Assembly (NCBI GenBank): GCA_037013495.1
Contig: JAZDXN010000029.1
Span: 4,476,501 to 4,540,500, forward strand
DNA: 64,000 bases
Reading direction: 5' to 3'
Source of the DNA: Hippophae tibetana
Lineage: Eukaryota > Streptophyta > Magnoliopsida > Rosales > Elaeagnaceae
Shown here: positions 1 to 14,700 of the stretch, one piece after another
How the letters are laid out: every line of letters begins with the position of its first letter
How positions within the stretch are numbered: position 1 is the first letter of the stretch
Notes under the pieces: model-generated
What the model was told of the DNA's origin: nothing
The model's database searches: none
What the model saw: the letters and a program-made list of their open reading frames with translations, nothing else
Position numbers and translations under genes: made by a program

Positions 1-373
1 AATGAGAAGCAAAAAGAATAGGCGTGCTACTGTTCATAGTTTTAAAAAACAATATTTGATAAATCAAAGTTTTACCTTTAAACGGGCATAACGTTTGAGT
101 CGTGTGTCAAAACGTCTATTATAATAAATCAAACTGAAGGTCGTATCAATTTCCATAATCTTAGCTGGCCTGGCTATAGAAATTCATTACTTGATCCTAA
201 ATTCCATCATTTACATCACTTATCGAGGGTTTAAAGTTTTTGTCACATATTTTACAATTTTGGTTTTATTCAATAGAGTTGTAATGAAGATGGATGAGCC
301 GACCAAGAGTATCTTTAAAAATAAACTAATGACTACAAATATAGTACAAATAATTTCATGATCCAACAAAAGA
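1..373. repeat. Reference satellite monomer (first unit), 373 bp
   Basis: This is the first unit, given as a phase reference. In order it holds an A/G-rich head (AATGAGAAG), the variable GTGCTAC segment, a TTTAAACGGGCATAACG box, a TCGTGTGTCAAAACG box, a GGCTATAGAAATTCATTAC box, the conserved core at about 200-275, a GTAATGAAGATGGATGAG box and a TTTCATGATCCAA tail. In many later units the dinucleotides between boxes differ, which allows subtypes to be followed along the array. I see no internal dimer structure, so 373 bp is the basic unit and not a fused pair of 186 bp repeats. Confidence 0.85.
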
Positions 374-3300
374 AATGAGAAGAAAAAAGATGAGGGGTGC
401 TACTTTTCAAAGTTTTAAAAAACAATATTTGATAAATCGAAGTTTTACCTTTAAACGGGCATAACGTTTGAGTCGTGTGTCAAAACGTCTATTATAATAA
501 ATCAAACTGAAGGTCGTATCAATTTCCATAATCTTAGCTGGCCTGGCTATAGAAATTCATTACTTGATCCTAAATTCCATCATTTACATCACTTATCGAG
601 GGTTTAAAGTTTTTGTCACATATTTTACAATTTTGGTTTTATTCAATAGAGTTGTAATGAAGATGGATGAGCCGACCAAGAGTATCTTTAAAAATAAACT
701 AATGACTACAAATATAGTACAAATAATTTCATGATCCAACAAAAGAAATGAGAAGAAAAAAGATGAGGGGTGCTACTTTTCAAAGTTTTAAAAAACAATA
801 TTTGATAAATCGAAGTTTTACCTTTAAACGGGCATAACGTTTGACTCGTGTGTAAAAACGTCTATTATAATAAATCAAACCAAAGGTCTTATCGATATCC
901 ATAATATTAGCTGGCGTGGCTATAGAAATTTATTACTTGATCCTAAATTCCATCATTTACATTACTTATCGAGGGTTTAAAGTTTTTGTCACATATTTTA
1001 CATTTTTGGTTTTATTCAACAGAGTTGTAATGAAAATGGATGAGCAAAACAAGTGTATGTTTAAAAATAAACTAATGACTAAGAATATAATACAAATAAT
1101 TTCATGATCCAATTAAAGAAATGAGAAGAAAAAAGAACAGGCGTGCTACTGTTCAAAGTTTTAAAAAACAATATTTGATAAATCGAAGTTTTACCTTTAA
1201 ATGGGCATAACGTTTGACTCGTGTGTCAAAACGTCTATTATAATCAATCAAACCAAAGGTCGTATCGATATCCATAATCTTAGCTGGCGTGGCTATAGAA
1301 ATTCATTACTTGATCCAAAATTCCATCATTTACATTACTTATCGAGGGTTTAAAGTTTTTGTCACATATTTTACATTTTTGGTTTTATTCAATAGAGTTG
1401 TAATGAAGATGGATGAGGCGAACAAGTGTATGTTTAAAAATAAACTAATGACTAAGAATATAATACAAATAATTTCATGATCCAATTAATGAAATGAGAA
1501 GAAAAAAGAAAAGGGGTGCTACTGTTCAAAGTTTTAAAAAACAATATTTAATAAATCAAAGTTTTACCTTTAAACTCGCATAACGTTTGACTCGTGTGTC
1601 AAAACGTCTATTATAATAATTCAAACCAATGGTCGTATCGATTTTCATAATCTTAGGTGGCCTGGCTATAGAAATTCATTACTTGATCCTAAATTCCATC
1701 ATTTACATCACTTATCGAGGGTTTAAAGTTTTTGTCACATATTTTACATTTTTGGTTTTATTCAATAGAGTTGTAATGAAGATAGATGATTCGACCAAGA
1801 GTATGTTTAAAAATATTCTAATGAATCTTAATATAATACAAATAATTTCATGATCCAACAAAAGAAATGAGAAGAAAAAAAGAAAAGGAGTGCTACTTTT
1901 TAAAGTTTTCTGAAAACATATTTGAGAAATCGGAATTGTAGCTTGAAACGGTCATAAATTTTGACTCTTTGTCAAAACATCTATTATAATAAATCAAACC
2001 AAAAGTCGCATCGATATCTATAATCTTAGCTGACCTGGCTATAGAAATTCATTACTTGATCCTAAATTCCATCATTTACATTACTTATCGAGGGTTTAAA
2101 GTTTTTGTCACATATTTTACATTTTTGGTTGTATTCACTAGAGTTGTAATGAAAATGGATGAGCCGAACAAGTGTATGTTTAAAAATAAACTAATGACTA
2201 AGAATATAATACAAATAATTTCATGATCCAAATAAAGAAATGAGAAGAAAAAAGAAGAGGCGTGCTACTGTTCAAAGTTTTAAAAACAAATTTGATAAAT
2301 CGAAGTTTTACGTTTAAACGGGCATAACGTTTGACTCGTGTGTCAAAACGTCTATTATAATAAATCAAACCAATGGTCGTATCGATTTCCGTAATCTTAG
2401 CTGGCCTGGCTATAGAAATTCATTAATAGATCCTAAATTCCATCATTTACATCACTTATCGAGGGTTTAAAGTTTTTGTCACATATTTTACATTTTTGGT
2501 TTTATTCCACAAAGTTGTAAGGAAGATAGATGAGTCGACCAAGAGTATGTTTAAAAATATTCTAATGAATCTTAATATAATACAAATAATTTCATGATCC
2601 AACAAAAGAAATGAGATCAAAAAAAGAAAAGGAGTGCTACTTTTTGAAGTTTTCCAAACATATTTGAGAAATCGGATTTGTACCTTGAAACGGTCATAAC
2701 TTTTAACTCGTGTTTAAAAATGATTATTAAAGTATATCAAGCCGAAGGTCGTATCGATATCCATAATATTAGCTGACCTGGCAATATAAATTCATTACTT
2801 GATCCAAAATTCCATCATTTACATTACTTATCGAGGGTTTAAAGTTTTTGTCACATATTTTACATTTTTGGTTTTATTCAACAAAGTTGTAATGAAGATA
2901 GGTGAGTCGACCAAGAGTATGTTTAAAAATATTCTAATGAATCTTAATATAATACAAATAATTTCATGATCCAACAAAAGAAATGAGAACAAAAAAAGAA
3001 AAGGAGTGCTACTTTTGGAAGTTTTCCAAAACATATTTTAGAAATCGGAGTTGTAGCTTGAAACGGTCATAACTTTTGACTCGTATGTAAAAACGACTAT
3101 TATAATAAATCAAACCAGAGGTTGCATCGATATCTATAATCTTAGCTGACCTGGGTATAGAAATTCATTTCTTGATCCTAAATTCTATAATTTACATCAC
3201 TTATCGAGGGTCTAAAGTTTTTGTCACATATTTTACATTTTTGATTTTATTCAAGAGAGTTGTAATGAAGATGGATGAGCCGACCAAGTGTATGTTTAAA

Positions 3301-5583
3301 AATAAACTAATGACTATGAATATAACACAAATAATTTCATGATCCAATTAAAGAAATGAGAAGCAAAAAGAATAGGCGTGCTACTGTTCATAGTTTTAAA
3401 AAACAATATTTGATAAATCAAAGTTTTACCTTTAAACGGGCATAACGTTTGAGTCGTGTGTCAAAACGTCTATTATAATAAATCAAACTGAAGGTCGTAT
3501 CAATTTCCATAATCTTAGCTGGCCTGGCTATAGAAATTCATTACTTGATCCTAAATTCCATCATTTACATCACTTATCGAGGGTTTAAAGTTTTTGTCAC
3601 ATATTTTACAATTTTGGTTTTATTCAATAGAGTTGTAATGAAGATGGATGAGCCGACCAAGAGTATCTTTAAAAATAAACTAATGACTACAAATATAGTA
3701 CAAATAATTTCATGATCCAACAAAAGAAATGAGAAGAAAAAAGATGAGGGGTGCTACTTTTCAAAGTTTTAAAAAACAATATTTGATAAATCGAAGTTTT
3801 ACCTTTAAACGGGCATAACGTTTGAGTCGTGTGTCAAAACGTCTATTATAATAAATCAAACTGAAGGTCGTATCAATTTCCATAATCTTAGCTGGCCTGG
3901 CTATAGAAATTCATTACTTGATCCTAAATTCCATCATTTACATCACTTATCGAGGGTTTAAAGTTTTTGTCACATATTTTACAATTTTGGTTTTATTCAA
4001 TAGAGTTGTAATGAAGATGGATGAGCCGACCAAGAGTATCTTTAAAAATAAACTAATGACTACAAATATAGTACAAATAATTTCATGATCCAACAAAAGA
4101 AATGAGAAGAAAAAAGATGAGGGGTGCTACTTTTCAAAGTTTTAAAAAACAATATTTGATAAATCGAAGTTTTACCTTTAAACGGGCATAACGTTTGACT
4201 CGTGTGTAAAAACGTCTATTATAATAAATCAAACCAAAGGTCTTATCGATATCCATAATCTTAGCTGGCGTGGCTATAGAAATTTATTACTTGATCCTAA
4301 ATTCCATCATTTACATTACTTATCGAGGGTTTAAAGTTTTTGTCACATATTTTACATTTTTGGTTTTATTCAACAGAGTTGTAATGAAAATGGATGAGCA
4401 AAACAAGTGTATGTTTAAAAATAAACTAATGACTAAGAATATAATACAAATAATTTCATGATCCAATTAAAGAAATGAGAAGAAAAAAGAACAGGCGTGC
4501 TACTGTTCAAAGTTTTAAAAAACAATATTTGATAAATCGAAGTTTTACCTTTAAACGGGCATAACGTTTGACTTGTGTGTCAAAACGTCTATTATAATCA
4601 ATCAAACCAAAGGTCGTATCGATATCCATAATCTTAGCTCGCGTGGCTATAGAAATTCATTACTTGATCCAAAATTCCATCATTTACATTACTTATCGAG
4701 GGTTTAAAGTTTTTGTCACATATTTTACATTTTTGGTTTTATTCAATAGAGTTGTAATGAAGATGGATGAGCCGAACAAGTGTATGTTTAAAAATAAACT
4801 AATGACTAAGAATATAATACAAATAATTTCATGATCCAATTAATGAAATGAGAAGAAAAAAGAAAAGGGGTGCTACTGTTCAAAGTTTTAAAAAACAATA
4901 TTTGATAAATCAAAGTTTTACCTTTAAACTCGCATAACGTTTGACTCGTGTGTCAAAACGTCTATTATAATAATTCAAACCAATGGTCGTATCGATTTTC
5001 ATAATCTTAGGTGGCCTGGCTATAGAAATTCATTACTTGATCCTAAATTCCATCATTTACATCACTTATCGAGGGTTTAAAGTTTTTGTCACATATTTTA
5101 CATTTTTGGTTTTATTCAATAGAGTTGTAATGAAGATAGATGATTCGACCAAGAGTATGTTTAAAAATATTCTAATGAATCTTAATATAATACAAATAAT
5201 TTCATGATCCAACAAAAGAAATGAGAAGAAAAAAAGAAAAGGAGTGCTACTTTTTAAAGTTTTCTGAAAACATATTTGAGAAATCGGAATTGTAGCTTGA
5301 AACGGTCATAAATTTTGACTCTTTGTCAAAACATCTATTATAATAAATCAAACCAAAAGTCGCATCGATATCTATAATCTTAGCTGACCTGGCTATAGAA
5401 ATTCATTACTTGATCCTAAATTCCATCATTTACATTACTTATCGAGGGTTTAAAGTTTTTGTCACATATTTTACATTTTTGGTTGTATTCACTAGAGTTG
5501 TAATGAAAATGGATGAGCCGAACAAGTGTATGTTTAAAAATAAACTAATGACTAAGAATATAATACAAATAATTTCATGATCC
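1..5583. repeat. Nine-monomer (3354 bp) higher-order repeat, one full and one partial copy
   Basis: Bases 1-2229 and 3355-5583 are almost identical at an offset of 3354 bases (nine monomers). By eye I count only about half a dozen differences, such as ATAATATTAG against ATAATCTTAG near 905/4258, and GAGGCGAAC against GAGCCGAAC near 1414/4768. At about 2229/5583 the copies part: the first continues with CCAAATAAAGAAATG, the second with CCAATTAATGAAATTAG. The high identity over several distinguishable monomers points to a recent block duplication and not to independent homogenisation of single units. Confidence 0.85.
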
Positions 5584-7070
5584 AATTAATGAAATTAGAA
5601 GAAAAAAGAAAAGGGGTGCTACTGTTCAATGTTTTAAAAAACAATATTTGATAAATCAAAGTTTTACCTTTAAACTCGCATAACGTTTGACTCATGTGTC
5701 AAAACGTCTATTATAATAATTCAAACCAATGGTCGTATCGATTTTCATAATCTTAGGTGGCCTGGCTATAGAAATTCATTACTTGATCCTAAATTCCATC
5801 ATTTACATCACTTATCGAGGGTTTAAAGTTTTTGTCACATATTTTACATTTTTGGTTTTATTCAATAGAGTTGTAATGAAGATAGATGATTCGACCAAGA
5901 GTATGTTTAAAAATATTCTAATGAATCTTAATATAATACAAATAATTTCATGATCCAACAAAAGAAATGAGAAGAAAAAAAGAAAAGGAGTGCTACTTTT
6001 TAAAGTTTTCTGAAAACATATTTGAGAAATCGGAATTGTAGCTTGAAACGGTCATAAATTTTGACTCTTTGTCAAAACATCTATTATAATAAATCAAACC
6101 AAAAGTCGCATCGATATCTATAATCTTAGCTGACCTGGCTATAGAAATTCATTACTTGATCCTAAATTCCATCATTTACATTACTTATCGAGGGTTTAAA
6201 GTTTTTGTCACATATTTTACATTTTTGGTTGTATTCACTAGAGTTGTAATGAAAATGGATGAGCCGAACAAGTGTATGTTTAAAAATAAACTAATGACTA
6301 AGAATATAATACAAATAATTTCATGATCCAATTAATGAAATGAGAAGAAAAAAGAAAAGGGGTGCTACTGTTCAATGTTTTAAAAAACAATATTTGATAA
6401 ATCAAAGTTTTACCTTTAAACTCGCATAACGTTTGACTCATGTGTCAAAACGTCTATTATAATAATTCAAACCAATGGTCGTATCGATTTTCATAATCTT
6501 AGGTGGCCTGGCTATAGAAATTCATTACTTGATCCTAAATTCCATCATTTACATCACTTATCGAGGGTTTAAAGTTTTTGTCACATATTTTACATTTTTG
6601 GTTTTATTCAATAGAGTTGTAATGAAGATAGATGATTCGACCAAGAGTATGTTTAAAAATATTCTAATGAATCTTAATATAATACATATAATTTCATGAT
6701 CCAACAAAAGAAATGAGAAGAAAAAAAGAAAAGGAGTGCTACTTTTTAAAGTTTTCTGAAAACATATTTGAGAAATCGGAGTTGTAGCTTGAAACGGTCA
6801 TAAATTTTGACTCTTTGTCAAAACATCTATTATAATAAATCAAACCAAAGGTCGCATCGATATCTATAATCTTAGCTGACCTGGCTATAGAAATTCATTA
6901 CTTGATCCTAAATTCCATCATTTACATCACTTATCGATGGTTTAAAGTTTTTGTCACATATTTTACAATTTTGGTTATATTCAACAGAGTTGTAATGAAG
7001 ATGGATGAGGCAACTAAGTGTATGTTTAAAAATAAAATAATGACTAAGAATATAATACAAATAATTTCAT
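4835..7070. repeat. Two-monomer (746 bp) higher-order repeat, about three copies
   Basis: Here A-type and B-type monomers alternate, so that the diagnostic features recur every 746 bases. B-type is marked by TTTTCTGAAAACATATTTGAG and GACTCTTTGTCAAAACATC. The A-type head GTTCAATGTTTTAAAAAAC recurs at about 5624 and 6370. The GATAGATGATTCGACC variant recurs at about 5134, 5880 and 6626. The same alternation returns in a less regular form at 12.4-17.6 kb. Confidence 0.8.
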
Positions 7071-8119
7071 GATCCAAATAAAGAAATGAGAAGAAAAAAG
7101 AAGAGGCGTGCTACTGTTCAAAGTTTTAAAAAAAATATTTGATAAATCGAAGTTTTACGTTTAAACGTGCATAACGTTTGACTCGTGTGTCAAAACGTCT
7201 ATTATAATAAATCAAACCAATGGTCGTATCGATTTCCGTAATCTTAGCTGGCCTGGCTATAGAAATTCATTACTGGATCCTAAATTCCATCATTTACATC
7301 ACTTATCGAGGGTTAAAAGTTTTTGTCACATATTTTACATTTTTGGTTTTATTCAACAGAGTTGTAATGAAGATGGATGAGGCGACCAAGTGTTTGTTTA
7401 AAAATAAACTAATGACTAAGAATATAATACAAATAATTTCATGATCCAATTAAAGAAATGAGAAGAAAAAAGAAGAGGCGTGCTACTGTTCAATGTTTTA
7501 AAAAACAATATTTGATAAATCAAAGTTTTACCTTTAAACTCGCATAACGTTTGACTCGTGTGTCAAAACGTCTATTATAATAATTCAAACCAATGGTCGT
7601 ATCGATTTTCATAATCTTAGGTGGTCTGGCTATAGAAATTCATTACTTGATCCTAAATTCCATCATTTACATCACTTATCGAGGGTTTAAAGTTTTTGTC
7701 ACATATTTTACATTTTTGGTTTTATTCAATAGAGTTGTAATGAAGATAGATGATTCGACCAAGAGTATGTTTAAAAATATTCTAATGAATCTTAATATAA
7801 TACAAATAATTTCATGATCCAACAAAAGAAATGAGAAGAAAAAAAGAAAAGGAGTGCTACTTTTTAAAGTTTTCTGAAAACATATTTGAGAAATCGGAAT
7901 TGTAGCTTGAAACGGTCATAAATTTTGACTCTTTGTCAAAACATCTATTATAATAAATCAAACCAAAAGTCGCATCGATATCTATAATCTTAGCTGACCT
8001 GGCTATAGAAATTCATTACTTGATCCAAAATTCCATCATTTACATTACTTATCGAGGGTTTAAAGTTTTTGTCACATATTTTACATTTTTGGTTTTATTC
8101 AATAGAGTTGTAATGAAGA

Positions 8120-11100
8120 TGGATGAGCCGAACAAGTGTATGTTTAAAAATAAACTAATGACTAAGAATATAATACAAATAATTTCATGATCCAATTAAT
8201 GAAATGAGAAGAAAAAAGAAAAGGGATGCTACTGTTCAAAGTTTTAAAAAACAATATTGGATAAATCAAAGTTTTACCTTTAAACTCGCATAACGTTTGA
8301 CTCGTGTGTCAAAACGTCTATTATAATAATTCAAACCAATGGTCGTATCGATTTTCATAATCTTAGGTGGCCTGGCTATAGAAATTCATTACTTGATCCT
8401 AAATTCCATCATTTACATCACTTATGGAGGGTTTAAAGTTTTTGTCACATATTTTACATTTTTGGTTTTATTCAATAGAGTTGTAATGAAGATAGATGAT
8501 TCGACCAAGAGTATGTTTAAAAATATTCTAATGAATCTTAATATAATACAAATAATTTCATGATCCAACAAAAGAAATGAGAAGAAAAAAAGAAAAGGAG
8601 TGCTACTTTTTAAAGTTTTCTGAAAACATATTTGAGAAATCGGAATTGTAGCTTGAAACGGTCATAAATTTTGACTCTTTGTCAAAACATCTATTATAAT
8701 AAATCAAACCAAAAGTCGCATCGATATCTATAATCTTAGCTGACCTGGCTATAGAAATTCATTACTTGATCCAAAATTCCATCATTTACATTACTTATCG
8801 AGGGTTTAAAGTTTTTGTCACATATTTTACATTTTTGGTTTTATTCAATAGAGTTGTAATGAAGATGGATGAGCCGAACAAGTGTATGTTTAAAAATAAA
8901 CTAATGACTAAGAATATAATACAAATAATTTCATGATCCAATTAATGAAATGAGAAGAAAAAAGAAAAGGGGTGCTACTGTTCAAAGTTTTAAAAAACAA
9001 TATTTGATAAATCAAAGTTTTACCTTTAAACTCGCATAACGTTTGACTCGTGTGTCAAAACGTCTATTATAATCAATCAAACCAAAGGTTGTATTGATAT
9101 CCATAATCTTAGCTGGCGTGGCTATAGAAATTCATTACTTGATCCAAAATTCCATCATTTACATTACTTATCGAGGGTTTAAAGTTTTTGTCACATATTT
9201 TACATTTTTGGTTTTATTCAATAGAGTTGTAATGAAGATGGATGAGCCGAACAAGTGTATGTTTAAAAATAAACTAATGACTAAGAATATAATACAAATA
9301 ATTTCATGATCCAATTAATGAAATGAGAAGAAAAAAGAAAAGGGGTGCTACTGTTCAAAGTTTTAAAAAACAATATTTGATAAATCAAAGTTTTACCTTT
9401 AAACTCGCATAACGTTTGACTCGTGTGTCAAAACGTCTATTATAATAATTCAAACCAATGGTCGTATCGATTTTCATAATCTTAGGTGGCCTGGCTATAG
9501 AAATTCATTACTTGATCCTAAATTCCATCATTTACATCACTTATCGAGGGTTTAAAGTTTTTGTCACATATTTTACATTTTTGGTTTTATTCAATAGAGT
9601 TGTAATGAAGATAGATGATTCGACCAAGAGTATGTTTAAAAATATTCTAATGAATATTAATATAATACAAATAATTTCATGATCCAACAAAAGAAATGAG
9701 AAGAAAAAAAGAAAAGGAGTGCTACTTTTTAAAGTGTTCTGAAAACATATTTGAGAAATCGGAATTGTAGCTTGAAACGGTCATAAATTTTGACTCTTTG
9801 TCAAAACATCTATTATAATAAATCAAACCAAAAGTCGCATCGATATCTATAATCTTAGCTGACCTGGCTATAGAAATTCATTACTTGATCCTAAATTCCA
9901 TCATTTACATCACTTATCGAGGGTTTAAAGTTTTTGTCACATATTTTACAATTTTGGTTATATTCAACAGAGTTGTAATGAAGATGGATGAGCCGAACAA
10001 GTGTATGTTTAAAAATAAACTAATGACTAAGAATATAATACAAATAATTTCATGATCCAATTAATGAAATGAGAAGAAAAAAGAAAAGGGGTGCTACTGT
10101 TCAAAGTTTTAAAAAACAATATTGGATAAATCAAAGTTTTACCTTTAAACTCGCATAACGTTTGACTCGTGTGTCAAAACGTCTATTATAATAATTCAAA
10201 CCAATGGTCGTATCGATTTTCATAATCTTAGGTGGCCTGGCTATAGAAATTCATTACTTGATCCTAAATTCCATCATTTACATCACTTATGGAGGGTTTA
10301 AAGTTTTTGTCACATATTTTACATTTTTGGTTTTATTCAATAGAGTTGTAATGAAGATAGATGATTCGACCAAGAGTATGTTTAAAAATATTCTAATGAA
10401 TCTTAATATAATACAAATAATTTCATGATCCAACAAAAGAAATGAGAAGAAAAAAAGAAAAGGAGTGCTACTTTTTAAAGTTTTCTGAAAACATATTTGA
10501 GAAATCGGAATTGTAGCTTGAAACGGTCATAAATTTTGACTCTTTGTCAAAACATCTATTATAATAAATCAAACCAAAAGTCGCATCGATATCTATAATC
10601 TTAGCTGACCTGGCTATAGAAATTCATTACTTGATCCAAAATTCCATCATTTACATTACTTATCGAGGGTTTAAAGTTTTTGTCACATATTTTACATTTT
10701 TGGTTTTATTCAATAGAGTTGTAATGAAGATGGATGAGCCGAACAAGTGTATGTTTAAAAATAAACTAATGACTAAGAATATAATACAAATAATTTCATG
10801 ATCCAATTAATGAAATGAGAAGAAAAAAGAAAAGGGGTGCTACTGTTCAAAGTTTTAAAAAACAATATTTGATAAATCAAAGTTTTACCTTTAAACTCGC
10901 ATAACGTTTGACTCGTGTGTCAAAACGTCTATTATAATCAATCAAACCAAAGGTTGTATTGATATCCATAATCTTAGCTGGCGTGGCTATAGAAATTCAT
11001 TACTTGATCCAAAATTCCATCATTTACATTACTTATCGAGGGTTTAAAGTTTTTGTCACATATTTTACATTTTTGGTTTTATTCAATAGAGTTGTAATGA

Positions 11101-11775
11101 AGATGGATGAGCCGAACAAGTGTATGTTTAAAAATAAACTAATGACTAAGAATATAATACAAATAATTTCATGATCCAATTAATGAAATGAGAAGAAAAA
11201 AGAAAAGGGGTGCTACTGTTCAAAGTTTTAAAAAACAATATTTGATAAATCAAAGTTTTACCTTTAAACTCGCATAACGTTTGACTCGTGTGTCAAAACG
11301 TCTATTATAATAATTCAAACCAATGGTCGTATCGATTTTCATAATCTTAGGTGGCCTGGCTATAGAAATTCATTACTTGATCCTAAATTCCATCATTTAC
11401 ATCACTTATCGAGGGTTTAAAGTTTTTGTCACATATTTTACATTTTTGGTTTTATTCAATAGAGTTGTAATGAAGATAGATGATTCGACCAAGAGTATGT
11501 TTAAAAATATTCTAATGAATATTAATATAATACAAATAATTTCATGATCCAACAAAAGAAATGAGAAGAAAAAAAGAAAAGGAGTGCTACTTTTTAAAGT
11601 GTTCTGAAAACATATTTGAGAAATCGGAATTGTAGCTTGAAACGGTCATAAATTTTGACTCTTTGTCAAAACATCTATTATAATAAATCAAACCAAAAGT
11701 CGCATCGATATCTATAATCTTAGCTGACCTGGCTATAGAAATTCATTACTTGATCCTAAATTCCATCATTTACAT
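8120..11775. repeat. Five-monomer (1865 bp) higher-order repeat, two tandem copies
   Basis: Rare variants recur at exactly 1865 bases. They are ACAATATTGGATAAATC (8251 and 10116), CACTTATGGAGGGTTT (8420 and 10285), GGTTGTATTGATATCC (9088 and 10953), ATGAATATTAATATAATAC (9652 and 11517) and TTAAAGTGTTCTGAAAAC (9730 and 11595). Copies part near 9912/11777. The 3' junction is inside the conserved core, the likely place for unequal exchange between misaligned copies. Confidence 0.85.
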
Positions 11776-14700
11776 TACTTATCGAGGGTTTAAAGTTTTT
11801 GTCACATATTTTACATTTTTGGTTGTATTCACTAGAGTTGTAATGAAAATGGATGAGCCGAACAAGTGTATGTTTAAAAATAAACTAATGACTAAGAATA
11901 TAATACAAATAATTTCATGATCCAAATAAAGAAATGAGAAGAAAAAAGAAGAGGCGTGCTACTGTTCAAAGTTTTAAAAAAAAATATTTGATAAATCGAA
12001 GTTTTACGTTTAAACGTGCATAACGTTTGACTCGTGTGTCAAAACGTCTATTATAATAAATCAAACCAATGGTCGTATCGATTTCCGTAATCTTAGCTGG
12101 CCTGGCTATAGAAATTCATTACTGGATCCTAAATTCCATCATTTACATCACTTATCGAGGGTTAAAAGTTTTTGTCACATATTTTACATTTTTGGTTTTA
12201 TTCAACAGAGTTGTAATGAAGATGGATGAGGCGACCAAGTGTTTGATTAAAAATAAACTAATGACTAAGAATATAATACAAATAATTTCATGATCCAATT
12301 AAAGAAATGAGAAGAAAAAAGAAGAGGCGTGCTACTGTTCAATGTTTTAAAAAACAATATTTGATAAATCAAAGTTTTACCTTTAAACTCGCATAACGTT
12401 TGACTCGTGTGTCAAAACGTCTATTATAATAATTCAAACCAGTGGTCGTATCGATTTTCATAATCTTAGGTGGCCTGGCTATAGAAATTCATTACTTGAT
12501 CCTAAATTCCATCATTTACATCACTTATCGAGGGTTTAAAGTTTTTGTCACATATTTTACATTTTTGGTTTTATTCAATAGAGTTGTAATGAAGATAGAT
12601 GATTCGACCAAGAGTATGTTTAAAAATATTCTAATGAATCTTAATATAATACAAATAATTTCATGATCCAACAAAAGAAATGAGAAGAAAAAAAGAAAAG
12701 GAGTGCTACTTTTTAATGTTTTCTGAAAACATATTTGAGAAATCGGAATTGTAGCTTGAAACGGTCATAAATTTTGACTCTTTGTCAAAACATCTATTAT
12801 AATAAATCAAACCAAAAGTCGCATCGATATCTATAATCTTAGCTGACCTGGCTATAGAAATTCATTACTTGATCCAAAATTCCATCATTTACATTACTTA
12901 TCGAGGGTTTAAAGTTTTTGTCACATATTTTACATTTTTGGTTTTATTCAATAGAGTTGTAATGAAGATGGATGAGCCGAACAAGTGTATGTTTAAAAAT
13001 AAAATAATGACTAAGAATATAATACAAATAATTTCATGATCCAATTAATGAAATGAGAAGAAAAAAGAAAAGGGGTGCTACTGTTCAAAGTTTTAAAAAA
13101 CAATATTTGATAAATCAAAGTTTTACCTTTAAACTCGCAAAACGTTTGACTCGTGTGTCAAAACGTCTATTATAATAATTCAAACCAATGGTCGTATCGA
13201 TTTTCATAATCTTAGGTGGCCTGGCTATAGAAATTCATTACTTGATCCTAAATTCCATCATTTACATCACTTATCGACGGTTTAAAGTTTTTGTCACATA
13301 TTTTACATTTTTGGTTTTATTCAATAGAGTTGTAATGAAGATAGATGATTCGACCAAGAGTATGTTTAAAAATATTCTAATGAATCTTAATATAATACAA
13401 ATAATTTCATGATCCAACAAAAGAAATGAGAAGAAAAAAAGAAAAGGAGTGCTACTTTTTAAAGTTTTCTGAAAACATATTTGAGAAATCGGAATTGTAG
13501 CTTGAAACGGTCATAAATTTTGACTCTTTGTCAAAACATCTATTATAATAAATCAAACCAAAAGTCGCATCGATATCTATAATCTTAGCTGACCTGGCTA
13601 TAGAAATTCATTACTTGATCCAAAATTCCATCATTTACATTACTTATCGAGGGTTTAAAGTTTTTGTCACATATTTTACATTTTTGGTTTTATTCAATAG
13701 AGTTGTAATGAAGATGGATGAGCCGAACAAGTGTATGTTTAAAAATAAACTAATGACTAAGAATATAATACAAATAATTTCATGATCCAATTAATGAAAT
13801 GAGAAGAAAAAAGAAAAGGGGTGCTACTGTTCAAAGTTTTAAAAAACAATATTTGATAAATCAAAGTTTTACCTTTAAACTCGCATAACGTTTGACTCGT
13901 GTGTCAAAACGTCTATTATAATCAATCAAACCAAAGGTCGTATCGATATCCATAATCTTAGCTGGCGTGGCTATAGAAATTCATTACTTGATCCAAAATT
14001 CCATCATTTACATTACTTATCGAGGGTTTAAAGTTTTTGTCACATATTTTACATTTTTGGTTTTATTCAATAGAGTTGTAATGAAGATGGATGAGCCGAA
14101 CAAGTGTATGTTTAAAAATAAACTAATGACTAAGAATATAATACAAATAATTTCATGATCCAATTAATGAAATGAGAAGAAAAAAGAAAAGGGGTGCTAC
14201 TTTTCAAAGTTTTAAAAAACAATATTTGATAAATCAAAGTTTTACCTTTAAACTCGCATAACGTTTGACTCGTGTGTCAAAACGTCTATTATAATAATTC
14301 AAACCAGTGGTCGTATCGATTTTCATAATCTTAGGTGGCCTGGCTATAGAAATTCATTACTTGATCCTAAATTCCATCATTTACATCACTTATCGAGGGT
14401 TTAAAGTTTTTGTCACATATTTTACATTTTTGGTTTTATTCAATAGAGTTGTAATGAAGATAGATGATTCGACCAAGAGTATGTTTAAAAATATTCTAAT
14501 GAATCTTAATATAATACAAATAATTTCATGATCCAACAAAAGAAATGAGAAGAAAAAAAGAAAAGGAGTGCTACTTTTTAAAGTTTTCTGAAAACATATT
14601 TGAGAAATCGGAATTGTAGCTTGAAACGGTCATAAATTTTGACTCTTTGTCAAAACATCTATTATAATAAATCAAACCAAAAGTCGCATCGATATCTATA

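Noticed and set aside
200..240. Telomere-type repeat in GAGGGTTTAAAG
   Set aside because: Only one AGGGTTT unit per monomer is present, not a tandem run.
1..373. Monomer as a dimer of two 186 bp units
   Set aside because: Comparing the two halves by eye shows no alignable similarity beyond A- and T-runs.
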